Shown here: positions 5,539 through 5,568 of the stretch, piece after piece
Position numbering within the stretch: position 1 is the stretch's first letter
Layout of the letters: every line of letters begins with the position of its first letter
Assembly (NCBI GenBank): GCA_903821255.1
Contig: CAIJKT010000245.1
Span: 1 to 5,568 of the forward strand
DNA length: 5,568 nucleotides
Direction of reading: 5' to 3'
Origin: an uncultured Lentisphaeria bacterium
GTDB lineage: Bacteria; Verrucomicrobiota; Lentisphaeria; Victivallales; Victivallaceae
Notes under the pieces: model-generated
What the model was told of the DNA's origin: nothing
Databases searched by the model: none
What the model saw: only the letters and a program-made list of their open reading frames with translations
Program-made: the position numbers and the translations under genes

Positions 5539-5568
5539 ATGTTAGACTTGCAATTGTCAAAACTGGCG
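5539..5568 (+). CDS. Start of an unidentified gene, truncated by window edge
   Basis: ATG at 5539 is preceded by AGAAAGGA (5521-5528) at 10-nt spacing and opens a frame reading MLDLQLSKLA to the window edge. A nearer ATG at 5528 meets a stop after five codons. The site, the AT-rich leader and the divergent arrangement with ruvB support a real gene start. Ten residues are too few to name a family. Confidence 0.55.
   Translation, partial: MLDLQLSKLA

Overview
This 5.6 kb bacterial window has about 50% G+C coding DNA and distinctly AT-rich intergenic gaps. The gene mix is a CARDB-type surface/secreted protein, a solitary AbrB-like protein, a GH130 glycoside phosphorylase, a large secreted protein with three carbohydrate-binding-like modules and a TIM-barrel-like domain, and a housekeeping ruvB. 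This suggests a glycan-degrading bacterium of the PVC group, most likely Lentisphaerota (Victivallis-like) or a relative. That placement is inferred from gene content and protein style, not from a marker gene.

Layout. Positions 1-168 carry the 3' end of a CARDB-like gene. Its stop codon overlaps a possible upstream start of a small AbrB/SpoVT-type gene (preferred start 186, end 446). That gene overlaps the start of a GH130 gene (439-1434) by 8 nt, so the three read as one + strand transcription unit. A 317-nt non-coding gap (1435-1751) follows. It holds a perfect 12-bp inverted repeat, an 8-codon mini-ORF with a strong ribosome binding site, a 7-bp hairpin, and a 14-bp tandem repeat present 3.4 times whose unit is itself nearly palindromic. 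Next comes the 839-aa secreted protein (1752-4271). A short GC hairpin separates it from the convergent ruvB (minus strand, 4318-5358). Between ruvB and a divergent gene that begins at 5539 and runs off the window lies a 17-bp near-perfect palindrome that covers candidate -35 elements in both directions.

Working together. The secreted multi-module protein probably binds, and may cut, a polysaccharide outside the cytoplasm. The GH130 enzyme, which has no signal peptide, would phosphorolyse imported beta-mannosides in the cytoplasm. The AbrB-like protein is a plausible local regulator by position. ruvB is the Holliday-junction branch-migration motor and appears unrelated to the sugar genes. No CRISPR array, tRNA, rRNA or complete mobile element was seen. 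The best candidates for something undescribed are the repeat-rich gap before the secreted gene, the AbrB-GH130 coupling, and the multi-CBM barrel protein with an uncertain active site.
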